Of a stretch of DNA of 21,104 nt, positions 1-8,116 are shown piece by piece; positions within the stretch are counted from its first letter, which is position 1; every line of letters starts with the position of its first letter. The DNA is from Glomus cerebriforme (Eukaryota; Glomeromycota; Glomeromycetes; Glomerales; Glomeraceae). Below the pieces are notes generated by a model that searched no databases, was not told the origin of the DNA, and saw nothing but the letters and a program-made list of their open reading frames with translations. The stretch spans positions 182,165 through 203,268 of the forward strand of contig QKYT01000037.1 of assembly GCA_003550305.1 (NCBI GenBank), written 5' to 3'. Made by a program: the position numbers and the translations under genes.

Positions 1-33
1 GAAGGATTCAGTTCAGTAAATCGCAAAACTGAT

Positions 34-101
34 ACCGATCTGATACCGAAACTGATCAGTTCAGTTTAGTAATTACTATTACCGATCTGATACTGAAACT
101 G
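34..101. repeat. Direct repeat of a 21-bp motif, two copies
   Basis: The motif ACCGATCTGATACYGAAACTG occurs at 34-54 and again at 81-101 with one mismatch (C/T), a spacing of 47 bp. Related pieces (GATACCGA, CAGTTCAGT) lie around both copies. The stretch has no ORF and reads as transposon or satellite debris. From 102 to 323 I see only AT-rich sequence in which a CTTTATARTCA motif recurs near 103, 172 and 254. Confidence 0.7.
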
Positions 102-323
102 CTTTATAGTCATAATTTTCTTTAATCACATCATTTATCAGTTCTGATCTTATTATATATAAAAATCCTTCTTTATAGTCACAAATGCCTTATAATCATT
201 ATTATACCAAATTACTATTCCAATTAAATAGTAATCATATAAAAAATTTCTTCTTTATAATCATCAGCCAATTATATTAGTATAATATGAACTTATAAAA
301 AATATATTAAATCAAGTATAAAT

Positions 324-678
324 TAGAACTCCAAACAATTCCAATTTTCAGTTCTTTCCTGATTAGTTAGAATCAAAAAATACTAATAATTCATCATCCT
401 GTAATTGTAGGAGGACAAACATAGCTTATTGGAATTATTTCATCAAAATGCATCTAATAGTAATAAAATTGCACTAATAGATAAGATATTAGTTTTTCAT
501 TTTTTTAAAAAATTAGATTTTCATTTACTACTATTAGATGCATCTCGATAAGATGATTCCAACAAATTATGTTTCGTCCTTTTATGATTATAGGATGATA
601 AATTATTAATATTTTTTAATTCTGACCAATTAGAAAATAACTGAAAATTGGAACTAAGCTGGACTGTTTGGAGTTCTA
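324..678. mobile_element. Palindromic MITE / small foldback element
   Basis: Two long inverted arms, about 324-466 and 527-678, surround a ~60-bp AT-rich loop. The left end reads TAGAACTCCAAACA and the right end is its reverse complement, TGTTTGGAGTTCTA. Inner landmarks also pair, for example TGCATCTAATAGTA on the left with its complement near 530-545. The right arm has a small insertion (AGTCCAGCTTA on the complementary strand). There is no coding capacity. The ends meet flanking TA, so a TA target duplication (Tc1/mariner or Harbinger-like) is possible, but TA is self-complementary and this cannot be proved. Family is unassigned. Confidence 0.8.
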
Positions 679-1156
679 TAAGTAATACAAATTATAAAAA
701 TCCTTTAAATAAAATAATACTAATGTGTAACTATTTATTTAGATAATACAAAAAATTATTCTAATATATAATAAAATTCCTTAAAATTCTTATCTTTTTA
801 TTATTTTTCTTTTATAATTTTAAATAATTACCATTATTAATATTAGTAATATTCTTTATATTTTATATTAAAAAGTTTTTTTACAAAAAAAATTTTAGAT
901 AAATTATATATAAAATAAAATTATAATCATAGTAGAGATAAAATGGGGGTTCTGAAATAGAGATATGTTCTGAAATCTGGTCAATCTGGATATCCGGTCA
1001 TCTATCTAAAAATTGATCAGATTCGGATTGATCCATTTGTATCACTGGATTGACCGGATGGTTCAATGGATATCCGGTCAATCTGATGATCCATTTATAT
1101 CACCGGATTCACCAGATCCACCGGATTTTTTATAAAACTTTATATACTGTAATTGA

Positions 1157-2256
1157 AAGTGAAAGAGTCCCTCCTACAAAAAGAAAAAAAAAGAATGTTA
1201 GTAACGTTCTTGTATTGAATTATACTACCTCCCTATCCCCCTTTATCTCATTTACCTCTAGAAGCTAAGCCGAAGAGTTCGTTTCTACAAAAAAGAAAAG
1301 TAAAATGAACATTAATAAACGTTCTTGTATAATAAAATAAAAAAGAAACACCCCCCTCCGTCCCCATTTATCCATTTACCCCATTTACCTCATTTATTTT
1401 CAGGAGCTGAGCCGAAGAGTTCATTCTTACAAAAAAAAAATGAACGTTAATAAACGTTCTTATATAATAAAATAAAAAAACACCTCCCCCCTCTGCTTTT
1501 CTTTTACCCTATTTACCTTCAGGAGCTGAGCTGAAGTATTCATTCCTACAAAAAAGAAAAAAAAACAATGTTAATAACGTTCTTATATTAAAGTTTAAAT
1601 AACCACCTCCCTTCAATTACCTCCAGGAGTCGAGCCAAAGTGTTCGTTTCTAAAAAAAAAGAAAAAAAAAAGAACATTAGCAACGTTCTTGTATTAAAGT
1701 TTAATATCACCCTCCTCTCAATTACCTCCAGGAGTCGAGCTGAAGAGTTCATTTCTATAAAAAAGAAAAAAAAACATTAGCAACGTTCTTGTATTAAAGT
1801 TTAATATCTACTCTCCCAATTACTTTCAGAAGTCGAGCTGAAGTGTTCATTTCTATAAAAAAGAAAAAAAAAGAATNCGAGCTGAAGTGTTCATTTCTAT
1901 AAAAAAGAAAAAAAAAGAATGTTAGCAACGTTCTTGTATTAAAGTTTAATACCTCCCCCCCTTAATTACCTCCAGGAGTTGAGCCGAAGTGTTCGTTCCT
2001 ATAAAAAAGAAAAAAAAGAACGTTAGCAACATTCTTATATTAAAGTTTAATAACTCCCCCCTTCAATTACCTCCAGGAGTTAAGCTGAAGTGTTCGTTCC
2101 TATAAAAAAAGAAAAAAAAAGAACGTTAGCAACATTCTTGTATTAAAGTTTAATAATCACCCCCCTTCAATTACCTCCAGGAGCTGAACTGAAGAGTTCG
2201 TTCCTATAAAAAAGAATAAAAAAGAACATTAATAAACGTTCTTATGTATTAAAATA
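1157..2256. repeat. Tandem array of ~100-135-bp units with internal hairpin, inside the hAT-like element
   Basis: About ten copies of a unit share the landmarks CAGGAGYYGAGCYGAAGWGTTC, a poly-A-rich tract, a hairpin (AAGAACGTT-AGC-AACGTTCTT type) and TTAAAGTTTAAT followed by a C-rich CTCCCCCC stretch. Landmark starts lie near 1258, 1400, 1520, 1622, 1728, 1827, 1878, 1973, 2070 and 2176. Early units are longer because they carry an extra C/T-rich segment. Hairpin stems vary mostly between ACGTT, ACATT and ATGTT, that is, transitions at CpG. The copy at 1878 is probably an assembly duplicate (see the N at 1877). No coding content. Confidence 0.85.
1877..1877. other. Single ambiguous base (N) joining two identical 43-bp stretches
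   Basis: Bases 1834-1876 and 1878-1920 are identical over all 43 positions and are separated only by the N. This is the pattern of two contig ends that overlap but were joined with a placeholder. The unit count of the array is therefore unreliable here. Confidence 0.85.
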
Positions 2257-2937
2257 AAAAAAATCCCTAAAAAAATAAAAAAAATACTGGATTTGACCAG
2301 ATTATCTGATCAATCCGGTCAATCTGGTTATCTGTAATATATTTGATCAATCTGGTGTTATCTAACGGATCCATCCAGATTATCTGAAATCTGTTCATTC
2401 CTTAATCCGGATTATCCAATTTGTTCAAAAATGGATGACGGATTAAATGGATTTCATCAGAGCATACCTCTATTCTGAAATAGCATTACATAACTTCTAT
2501 TTTACTTTAAGAGCCATTATAGGAATTAGGGCTACATAACCTTCTTTTAACCTTAGAAACTATTGTAAAAGTGGGTTATATGACTTTCAAATTACTTTAA
2601 AAGCTTTATTTAAAGTTTAATCTTAAAGGTTAGATATTAAATAACCTTCAACCCATTCTAGAAGCCTTTCAAAATCTAACTTTAATTTGATTTTTATATT
2701 ACTCTAAAAACTTATTTTCTGAAACATATATTACATAACCTTTATATTACTCTAAAAGCTTATTTTTTAGGATCTTTGAAATTAGATTTAAGGTTAAATT
2801 TAAGATTAAACTTATAGGTTAGATTTGAAAGGTTAGACTTAAGGTTAAACTTAAAGTTAGACTTATGGGATTAGATTTAAGATTAGACTTATGAATTAGA
2901 CTTGAAGGTTAAACTTATCAAACAATTAAGTTTTATC

Positions 2938-3147
2938 CTAAAGTCTATTAACATACTGAATCATATAGTAATCTTTAATATGACTATGATAATACCTACT
3001 AGTAAATTTAGTAAGTTTACTATATTTAATACATGAAATATGAGGTTTTACTTTTTAATATAATTTACATCTATCAGGTTACATATAGGATTGATCACAA
3101 GATTCACCAGAATTATATAAATATGGGCAGATAAATTCTCTATGCAT
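2938..3147 (-). pseudogene. Decayed Cys/His-rich ORF, left-arm copy
   Basis: Read on the minus strand from ATG at 3147, one frame of 70 codons runs to a TAG at 2938-2940. It begins MHREFICPYLYNSGESCDQS and later contains KVKPHISC and ends near QYVNRL. Two internal in-frame stops break it (after ...SYM and after CKLY). Several cysteines seen in the right-arm copy are tyrosine here. The frame is preserved against the right-arm copy apart from three extra codons, so it descends from a real coding sequence. Function unknown; the C-x(n)-H/C spacing suggests a small zinc-binding domain. Confidence 0.6.
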
Positions 3148-3245
3148 TTTTAATAAGTGATGAATTAATTAATTAAACAAAAAGATTTCAAAAAATGGTA
3201 AATTTATGTTAAAAATAATTGAATAGGTATAGTATTTTTTTTCAT

Positions 3246-3545
3246 AGGCAGTTAGTTACTTCTCAAATTGCAGTAAGTTTGTAAGTTATGCAAGTTAAAC
3301 AAACAAGTTTACAAGTTGTATAAGTAAGTTTGCAAGTTATGCAAATTGCATAAGCAAGTCAAGCAAGTAATTAGATAGTCAAACAAGTGATTAGCTAGTT
3401 AAGCAAGTGATCAAATTAATCAAACAAGTGATCGGTTAGTCAAATAAGTAATTGGATTAGTTAAACAAGTAATTAGGTTAGTTAAATAAATGATCAGACT
3501 AGTAGACAAAATAAGTAATTGAGTTAGTCAAGCAAATAATCAGAT
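3246..3545. repeat. Minisatellite at the centre of the foldback element
   Basis: The spacer between the arms consists of short degenerate repeats. From about 3352 to 3540 there are roughly nine copies of a 20-22-bp unit of the type TCAAACAAGTGATTAGNTTAG. From about 3266 to 3350 shorter AAGTTATGCAAG / AAGTTTGCAAG units occur. In a folded molecule this would be the loop. No ORF. Confidence 0.75.
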
Positions 3546-3643
3546 TAAAAAAAAAATACTATGCCTATTCGATTATTTTTGACATAAATTTACCATCTTT
3601 TAGAATCTTTTTATTTAATTAATTAATTTATGTCTTATTAAAA

Positions 3644-3844
3644 ATGCACAGAGAATATATTTGCCTATATTTACATAATTCTGGTAAACCTTGTGATTAA
3701 TCCTGTATGTGACTTGATGGATGTAAATTACATTGAAAAGTGAAACCTCATATTTCATGTAATAAATGTGGTAAATCTACTAGATTACGTTGTCATAGTC
3801 ATGTTGGAGATTATTATATAATTCAGTATATTAATAAACTTTAG
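3644..3844 (+). pseudogene. Decayed Cys/His-rich ORF, right-arm copy (zinc-binding-like)
   Basis: One frame of 67 codons from ATG 3644 to TAG 3842-3844 reads MHREYICLYLHNSGKPCD, stop, SCM, stop, LDGCKLH, stop, then KVKPHISCNKCGKS and RLRCHSHVGDYY. The cysteine and histidine spacing (IC..., KPC, SC, GCKLH, SCNKCGK, RCHSH) resembles a small zinc-ribbon or zinc-knuckle domain. Three in-frame stops, two of them TGA where TGG or CGA is a simple ancestor, show that it is dead. The left arm carries the mirror copy. At the first stop (TAA) the left arm still has CAA. I do not recognise the parental protein. Confidence 0.65.
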
Positions 3845-4334
3845 GATAAAACTCAGTTATTTGATAAGTTTAACCCTCAAGTCTAATCTATAAGTCTAAC
3901 TTTAAGTTTAACCTCCCAAATCTAACTTATAAGTCTAACCTTCCAAGTCTAACCCATAAGTCTAATCTTAAATCTAACCTTAAGTATAACCTTAGAGATT
4001 CCAAAAAATAAGCTTCTGGAATAATATAAAGGTCATGTAGCATATGTTCCAAAAAATAAGCTTCTAAAATAATATAAAGAATTAAATTGAGGTTAGATTT
4101 TAAAAGACTTCTAGAATGGTTTGAAGGTTATTTAATATCTAACCTTTGAAATTAGACTTTAAAAGACTTCTAAAGTAATTTGAAAATTATATAACCCACT
4201 TCTACAATAGTTTCTAGAGTCAAAAGAAGGTTATGTAATTCTAACTCCTACAATAGCTCTTGGAGTGAAATAAAGATTATGTAATGCTATTTCAGAACCC
4301 CCATTTTTACCCTACTATCACATTAATATTAAAT

Positions 4335-4431
4335 TTGATTATAAAACAAAAACTTTGCTATAAGTATACTCCTTTATAATTATAGCATCTACTGGTCCCG
4401 AGAGGTATGATTATAAGGAAGGTTGATTGTA
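4335..4431. mobile_element. Possible solo end of a Tc1/pogo-like DNA transposon
   Basis: Read on the minus strand from 4431 the sequence begins TACAATCAACCTTCCTTATA, followed by ATCATACC and CTCGGGACCAG. It lies next to the foldback element and stands out as GC-richer than its surroundings. The start resembles the tip of pogo/Fot-like inverted repeats (TACAGTC-AACCTC...), but this is a memory-based resemblance and no partner end was found in the window. Confidence 0.3.
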
Positions 4432-4796
4432 TTTGTTATAAAAATATGCATAACTTCATAAATAATTATTTAAGCTTAATAAAATGACATTTTTTTAATA
4501 AATTATCTAAAAATATTTAACCTTATTTTTAATAAAATATTAGAAAGAAAAAGATGGAAGAAAGAAAATTTTTGTTGCTATAACTGATAAACAATAAACA
4601 AATACATACATTTTTATTATATTAATATAGCTATAGATGATGCAAGAATATGGCATATCATTGGCTTAGAAGATAATTAATTTTTTTAATTTTAACAAAA
4701 AAAAATAAATTATAACAATATTATAATTGTATTTTTAGTAACTCTTTTTAATTTCTTGTACTTTGACCAAACTATACAATACTATGATTAATGTAA

Positions 4797-4890
4797 AGCA
4801 ATTACATCAATATAATTAATTACGTCAGTACAATTTAATTATGTCAGTATAAATTAATTATGTCAGGTGAAATCAATCAATTATGCCGGG
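4797..4890. repeat. Degenerate ~20-bp tandem repeats containing a TTACGTCA-like core
   Basis: About five units can be read: AATTACATCAATAT, AATTACGTCAGTACA, AATTATGTCAGTATA, AATTATGTCAGGTGA and AATTATGCCGGGAAG. One unit holds TTACGTCA, the CRE/ATF half-palindrome type; the others differ from it by single transitions. No function can be shown. Confidence 0.55.
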
Positions 4891-5953
4891 AAGTATAATA
4901 TGTACAAATCATACTTTCTATCTTCTAATTTATTGGATTTGTATTGTTTTGATAATAAATTTGAAGAATTATGAAAATATATAATGTAAAATGATTCCAA
5001 TCTTTCTTTGAAAAGTTTTGTGCACAAAATGGTCATTGTTTATCATAAATCTTTCTTATTTTTTAAATGAAATGATGATTTTTTATTTCAGTTTCTGATG
5101 TGCAATAAATACATAGAGAAAGGAGTGGGTTATGATTTCGAATCTGATATGAATTTTATTGTTAAGTATTACTAAGCAACTATATTACAACTGTATTACT
5201 AAGCAAAAATTTGCAAAGTTCTCCAATAAAGAGCTGCGTACAGTAATATATATTTGTTAAAATAAACTTTGAAATCAAAAATAGTTATGACTTTCAGTTG
5301 AAAAAAAGAATTCTTTATTAATGCAAAAATTTACAAAAAAAAATTAATTAAATAAAAAAACAGGTAAGATTACAGTAAAGAAAATAATCTATATACATGA
5401 ATTTAACGTTTTGAAAAAAAAGAAAGCTTCGTGAATGCGGCATATTATAATTCCGCAGTTAAATATTCAATAAAATAAGAAAGATAAATTATAAAGTTTT
5501 AATTTAAAATTAACCAAAGACTATGTATCAATTATAATATAGTGTATAAACTGATGATCAAGTGATAAATTACTGAGCGATACATATTGATATAAAAGGT
5601 ATTTACAACTTTTATTTTACAATGATCAAGTTCACAATATCCTTTCAATTCGTGCAATGATTAATTTAACATTCCTTCGCATTTAACATTCTAAATTTTA
5701 ATACTTCAGTCATTAATTAAGTTATTTCTATATTAAATGAATGAATATGTTTCTAAGAAATAAATTTTTTTGTACAAAAGAGTAACCTGAAAAATCATCT
5801 CCATTACAAATGTTACTCTTTGTCAATTGTCAATATATTCAATATATTGTAAATCATTTTGTCACAAATTAATGTCTCTTTATATTCATTAAAAATAAAA
5901 TAAAACATGACCCGACCCATTTTGTTTTAAATTTTTAAAAAAAAAACATTTTT

Positions 5954-8116
5954 TTATTCATCGTCCGCAAATAAATCAGGAATTGCAACTGGAGTAACAG
6001 GAGGGGAAACTCTTGTTGGTGAGAATATACTGTCCAAAGTAGATTTACTAAATATTCCTGAATTAGGTCCTGACAATACTTCATGGCTTCTTTGATTAAC
6101 AATACGAGAAGCAGTTTTATCATAAGAATGAAAAGAAATATTTGATGCTGCTTGAGAAGAATCAAACCTATCCCCAAAATTACCAAAATTCCCAAAATTC
6201 CCAAAAGAAGCGAAAGGATCCGCATCACTTGATGTAGAAGAATTATTCGTATTAGTTATTACAGTCTTTGAACTAGATATAATTTTTGGAGATACTTGAG
6301 TATTGATAACTTCTTTTGGTGAGAGAGGAGTTCGATCTATAGAAGAATACGGAGATCGTAAAGAACTTTTCGATGTAGCTAAGGACGAATTACTTTTCTT
6401 TGATGACAAAGGTGGAGGTCTTGAAAGCCGTCTTGAACTAGTTGTAGGTGAAGGAGTTTCACTTGATGGAGTTGTTGGTGAATCTGTGCTCGTAGGCGAT
6501 ACTGAAGAAGCAGGTGACAACGAAGAGGGAGAAACGGGAGCGATGGATGCTGTGATAACATGGAATCTTCCAGTTCCACCTTTCACAGTAGTTTGTTGTT
6601 GCTGCTGCTGTTGTTGTTGTGGAATAGCCAATAACCCTTCAGGGGCAAGTAAAGGAGTTTTTGGCGGAGAATCATTACTATTATTATTATTATTACTACT
6701 TAAATTTCCTCTGGAGAGGCTATTGCTACGACGATGACCTATCAGAAGCAACTCGCTCTCTATACTTGAACTACGTGAATGTGTTCTCTTTAAATCGCCC
6801 TTTCCATGAGTTGGGGTGCTAGGTGACGCATTATTATTATTATTATTCCCCAATTTCAAAGTTTTTTCAAATTCCACTAATTGATAAACAAGACTCATAT
6901 TTGGACTAATATAAGGACTTCTATCTTTAACAAACTCATAAGCTTGATTAAGAGTCATTCTATTAACCTTCATTACATAACTAATAATAAGCGAAGCTGA
7001 ACGTGAAACACCACATTGACAATGAACAAGAATATTCCTACCAGCTGAACGAGCTTCATCAATAAATGCAAATGCTGGTATAAAATCTGCAATAAGATTT
7101 TCTTGATTATGAGTCCAAAAGATTTTTTTATATTTCAAAGGTTTAAAATCTGATGTTGCAGGAACTACAAGAGGAACTCCTGATAACATGGCTCCATGAA
7201 CTAATTGTAAGGAATTTGGACGGGTTTGCATTGAACCTCGTTTTTGTAATGAAGAATTTGATCTAAAAGCTCCAAATGGTGAAGGAGGCACAATTGGTGA
7301 ATCAATTTGCATTGAAGAATTCAAAGGTGATTGAATTGCTGTACTAAAACTATCTTCTGATGAAATTGAAGTTGTTGTTGGAAGCCCCGGTGAAATTTGA
7401 TGAAGAGAATCAGTGAAATATGAAGAATTCGAATTTGTAATTTCTTCTAAATAAGGATTTTCAACTTCTTTTCCAACATTTAAAATAAATTCGATGTTAA
7501 TTCTATTAAGCATTGAACGATTTGCAGCATTTAATTCGGAGCCAAGGTACAAATTTGGTAAAATTTGTATTGGTTCATCTTTATATGGCAAATCTTCTCC
7601 GATTGCATTTTCAGTCTTTGACATTAATGCCATCGGATCAGCTACATTAGAGTTCAAAGGACCTTTATTTTGATATACACATATAGGAGTTGAAGGGCGT
7701 CTATTATGTGTATGAGTCGCGGAATTTGAAGGTAATTGAGGTGAAGATGGAGCTGAAATTGAAGAACGAACTGGAGGTACGACTAATTGTAAATTTTTCA
7801 TATTTCTACGTCCCTTTGAAGAAGGGGGACTTGGCAAAGGACTTTTTTCCCCATTTTGATCTGTATTATTATTATTGTTATTCGCAGCAATAGCTAAATA
7901 ATTAGAGTTATCTTGTTTCGTAAATGTCGTCGTCGTTGTCGTTCTATTTGACAATTTCCATGAAGCTGAACCATCAACAGATACGTTAATACTTGGAGGA
8001 GCCATCGACATTTTTTTATGTAAAGGAACTTGAGGAACTTTGAATTGATGTGTATCTTCCACTAAAGATGATGGTCTGGAGCCGAACGGATATGATCTTT
8101 TCACTGCGCTGGTCAT
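5954..8116 (-). CDS. Dual-specificity (MAP kinase) phosphatase, fungal Msg5/Pmp1 type
   Basis: A 720-aa intronless ORF. The catalytic domain starts near residue 183 (QILPNLYLGSELNAAN) and continues through NVGKEVENPY (~213-222). It resumes at FKPLKYKKIFW (~324) and contains the P-loop HCQCGVSRS at 365-373, with nucleophile Cys366 and Arg372, then the AYEFVKDRSPYISPNMS segment. About 100 Ser/Pro-rich residues interrupt the domain between 222 and 324. Known family members dephosphorylate Thr and Tyr in the MAPK activation loop and damp cell-wall and pheromone signalling. The N-terminus (1-180) and C-terminus (425-720) are low-complexity, with poly-Asn, poly-Gln (500-508), an FGNFGNFGNFG repeat (638-648) and many SP/TP sites, the last being plausible MAPK feedback targets. 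Where vertebrate enzymes have the general-acid Asp, this one has T-H-N after FW. The start ATG opens the frame; no upstream exon was seen. Confidence 0.9.
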   Translation of the reverse strand: MTSAVKRSYPFGSRPSSLVEDTHQFKVPQVPLHKKMSMAPPSINVSVDGSASWKLSNRTTTTTTFTKQDNSNYLAIAANNNNNNTDQNGEKSPLPSPPSSKGRRNMKNLQLVVPPVRSSISAPSSPQLPSNSATHTHNRRPSTPICVYQNKGPLNSNVADPMALMSKTENAIGEDLPYKDEPIQILPNLYLGSELNAANRSMLNRINIEFILNVGKEVENPYLEEITNSNSSYFTDSLHQISPGLPTTTSISSEDSFSTAIQSPLNSSMQIDSPIVPPSPFGAFRSNSSLQKRGSMQTRPNSLQLVHGAMLSGVPLVVPATSDFKPLKYKKIFWTHNQENLIADFIPAFAFIDEARSAGRNILVHCQCGVSRSASLIISYVMKVNRMTLNQAYEFVKDRSPYISPNMSLVYQLVEFEKTLKLGNNNNNNASPSTPTHGKGDLKRTHSRSSSIESELLLIGHRRSNSLSRGNLSSNNNNNSNDSPPKTPLLAPEGLLAIPQQQQQQQQQTTVKGGTGRFHVITASIAPVSPSSLSPASSVSPTSTDSPTTPSSETPSPTTSSRRLSRPPPLSSKKSNSSLATSKSSLRSPYSSIDRTPLSPKEVINTQVSPKIISSSKTVITNTNNSSTSSDADPFASFGNFGNFGNFGDRFDSSQAASNISFHSYDKTASRIVNQRSHEVLSGPNSGIFSKSTLDSIFSPTRVSPPVTPVAIPDLFADDE

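Larger units (their letters stand above)
958..2472. mobile_element. hAT-like non-autonomous transposon (MITE) nested in the foldback element
   Basis: The terminal inverted repeats are 16 bp: TAGAGATATGTTCTGA at 958-973 and TCAGAGCATACCTCTA at 2457-2472. They match at 14 of 16 positions and both mismatches are transitions. The 8-bp flanks are identical, TTCTGAAA at 950-957 and 2473-2480. An 8-bp duplication and TAGAG-type ends are the hAT superfamily signature, and T at position 2 with A at position 7 fits the usual hAT target. Subterminal regions (961-1130 and 2285-2455) hold many short CCGGTCAATCTGG / GATCAATCCGG motifs in both orientations, as expected for hAT transposase binding. There is no transposase ORF. 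The interior is a tandem array. Removing 958-2480 restores the arm of the host foldback element, which supports these boundaries. Confidence 0.85.
929..4318. mobile_element. Large foldback (inverted-arm) element, interrupted by a nested hAT-like MITE
   Basis: The left end, ATAGTAGAGATAAAATGGGG from 929, is matched in reverse complement by the sequence ending at 4318. TGGGGGTTCTGAAATAG (944-960) is exactly complementary to 4287-4303. After the nested insertion (958-2472) the left arm resumes at 2473 and runs to about 3245. It pairs with the right arm at about 3545-4318, so each arm is roughly 0.8 kb. Pairing is visible throughout: CATTACATAA, GAAGGTTATGTA, the TTAGACTTA arrays (2790-2930 and 3860-3990) and the AATTAATTAATT blocks flanking the centre. 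A clean target duplication was not found. Both arms contain a degenerate Cys/His-rich ORF, listed separately. The element without the insert is about 1.87 kb. Confidence 0.85.
4319..5953. other. Intergenic AT-rich region, no gene seen
   Basis: There is no ORF with protein-like composition on either strand. The region holds the possible transposon end at 4335-4431, the degenerate repeats at 4797-4890, a 14-bp direct repeat (GTATTACTAAGCAA at 5166-5179 and 5193-5206) and, near 5820-5870, short TCAATTGTCAATATATTCAA-like repeats. The part next to 5953 is the expected 3' region of the phosphatase gene. Confidence 0.6.

Noticed and set aside
1050..1268. 72-codon plus-strand frame as a gene
   Set aside because: It lies wholly in the hAT-like element's subterminal repeats and first array unit; no protein features.
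2790..2930. Telomere-like repeats (TTAGACTTAAGG)
   Set aside because: The units are irregular and mirrored in the other arm of the foldback element; not TTAGGG-type arrays.
3246..3545. CRISPR-like array
   Set aside because: The 20-22-bp units are contiguous and degenerate, with no unique spacers; a eukaryotic minisatellite at a palindrome centre.
5935..6228. 97-codon minus-strand frame ending beyond the phosphatase stop
   Set aside because: Another frame of the phosphatase 3' end; the hydrophobic look comes from the FGN repeat read out of frame.
6303..6737. 144-codon plus-strand frame with poly-Cys and poly-Leu
   Set aside because: It is antisense to the phosphatase; its Cys/Leu runs are the complement of the poly-Gln and poly-Asn/Ser codons.
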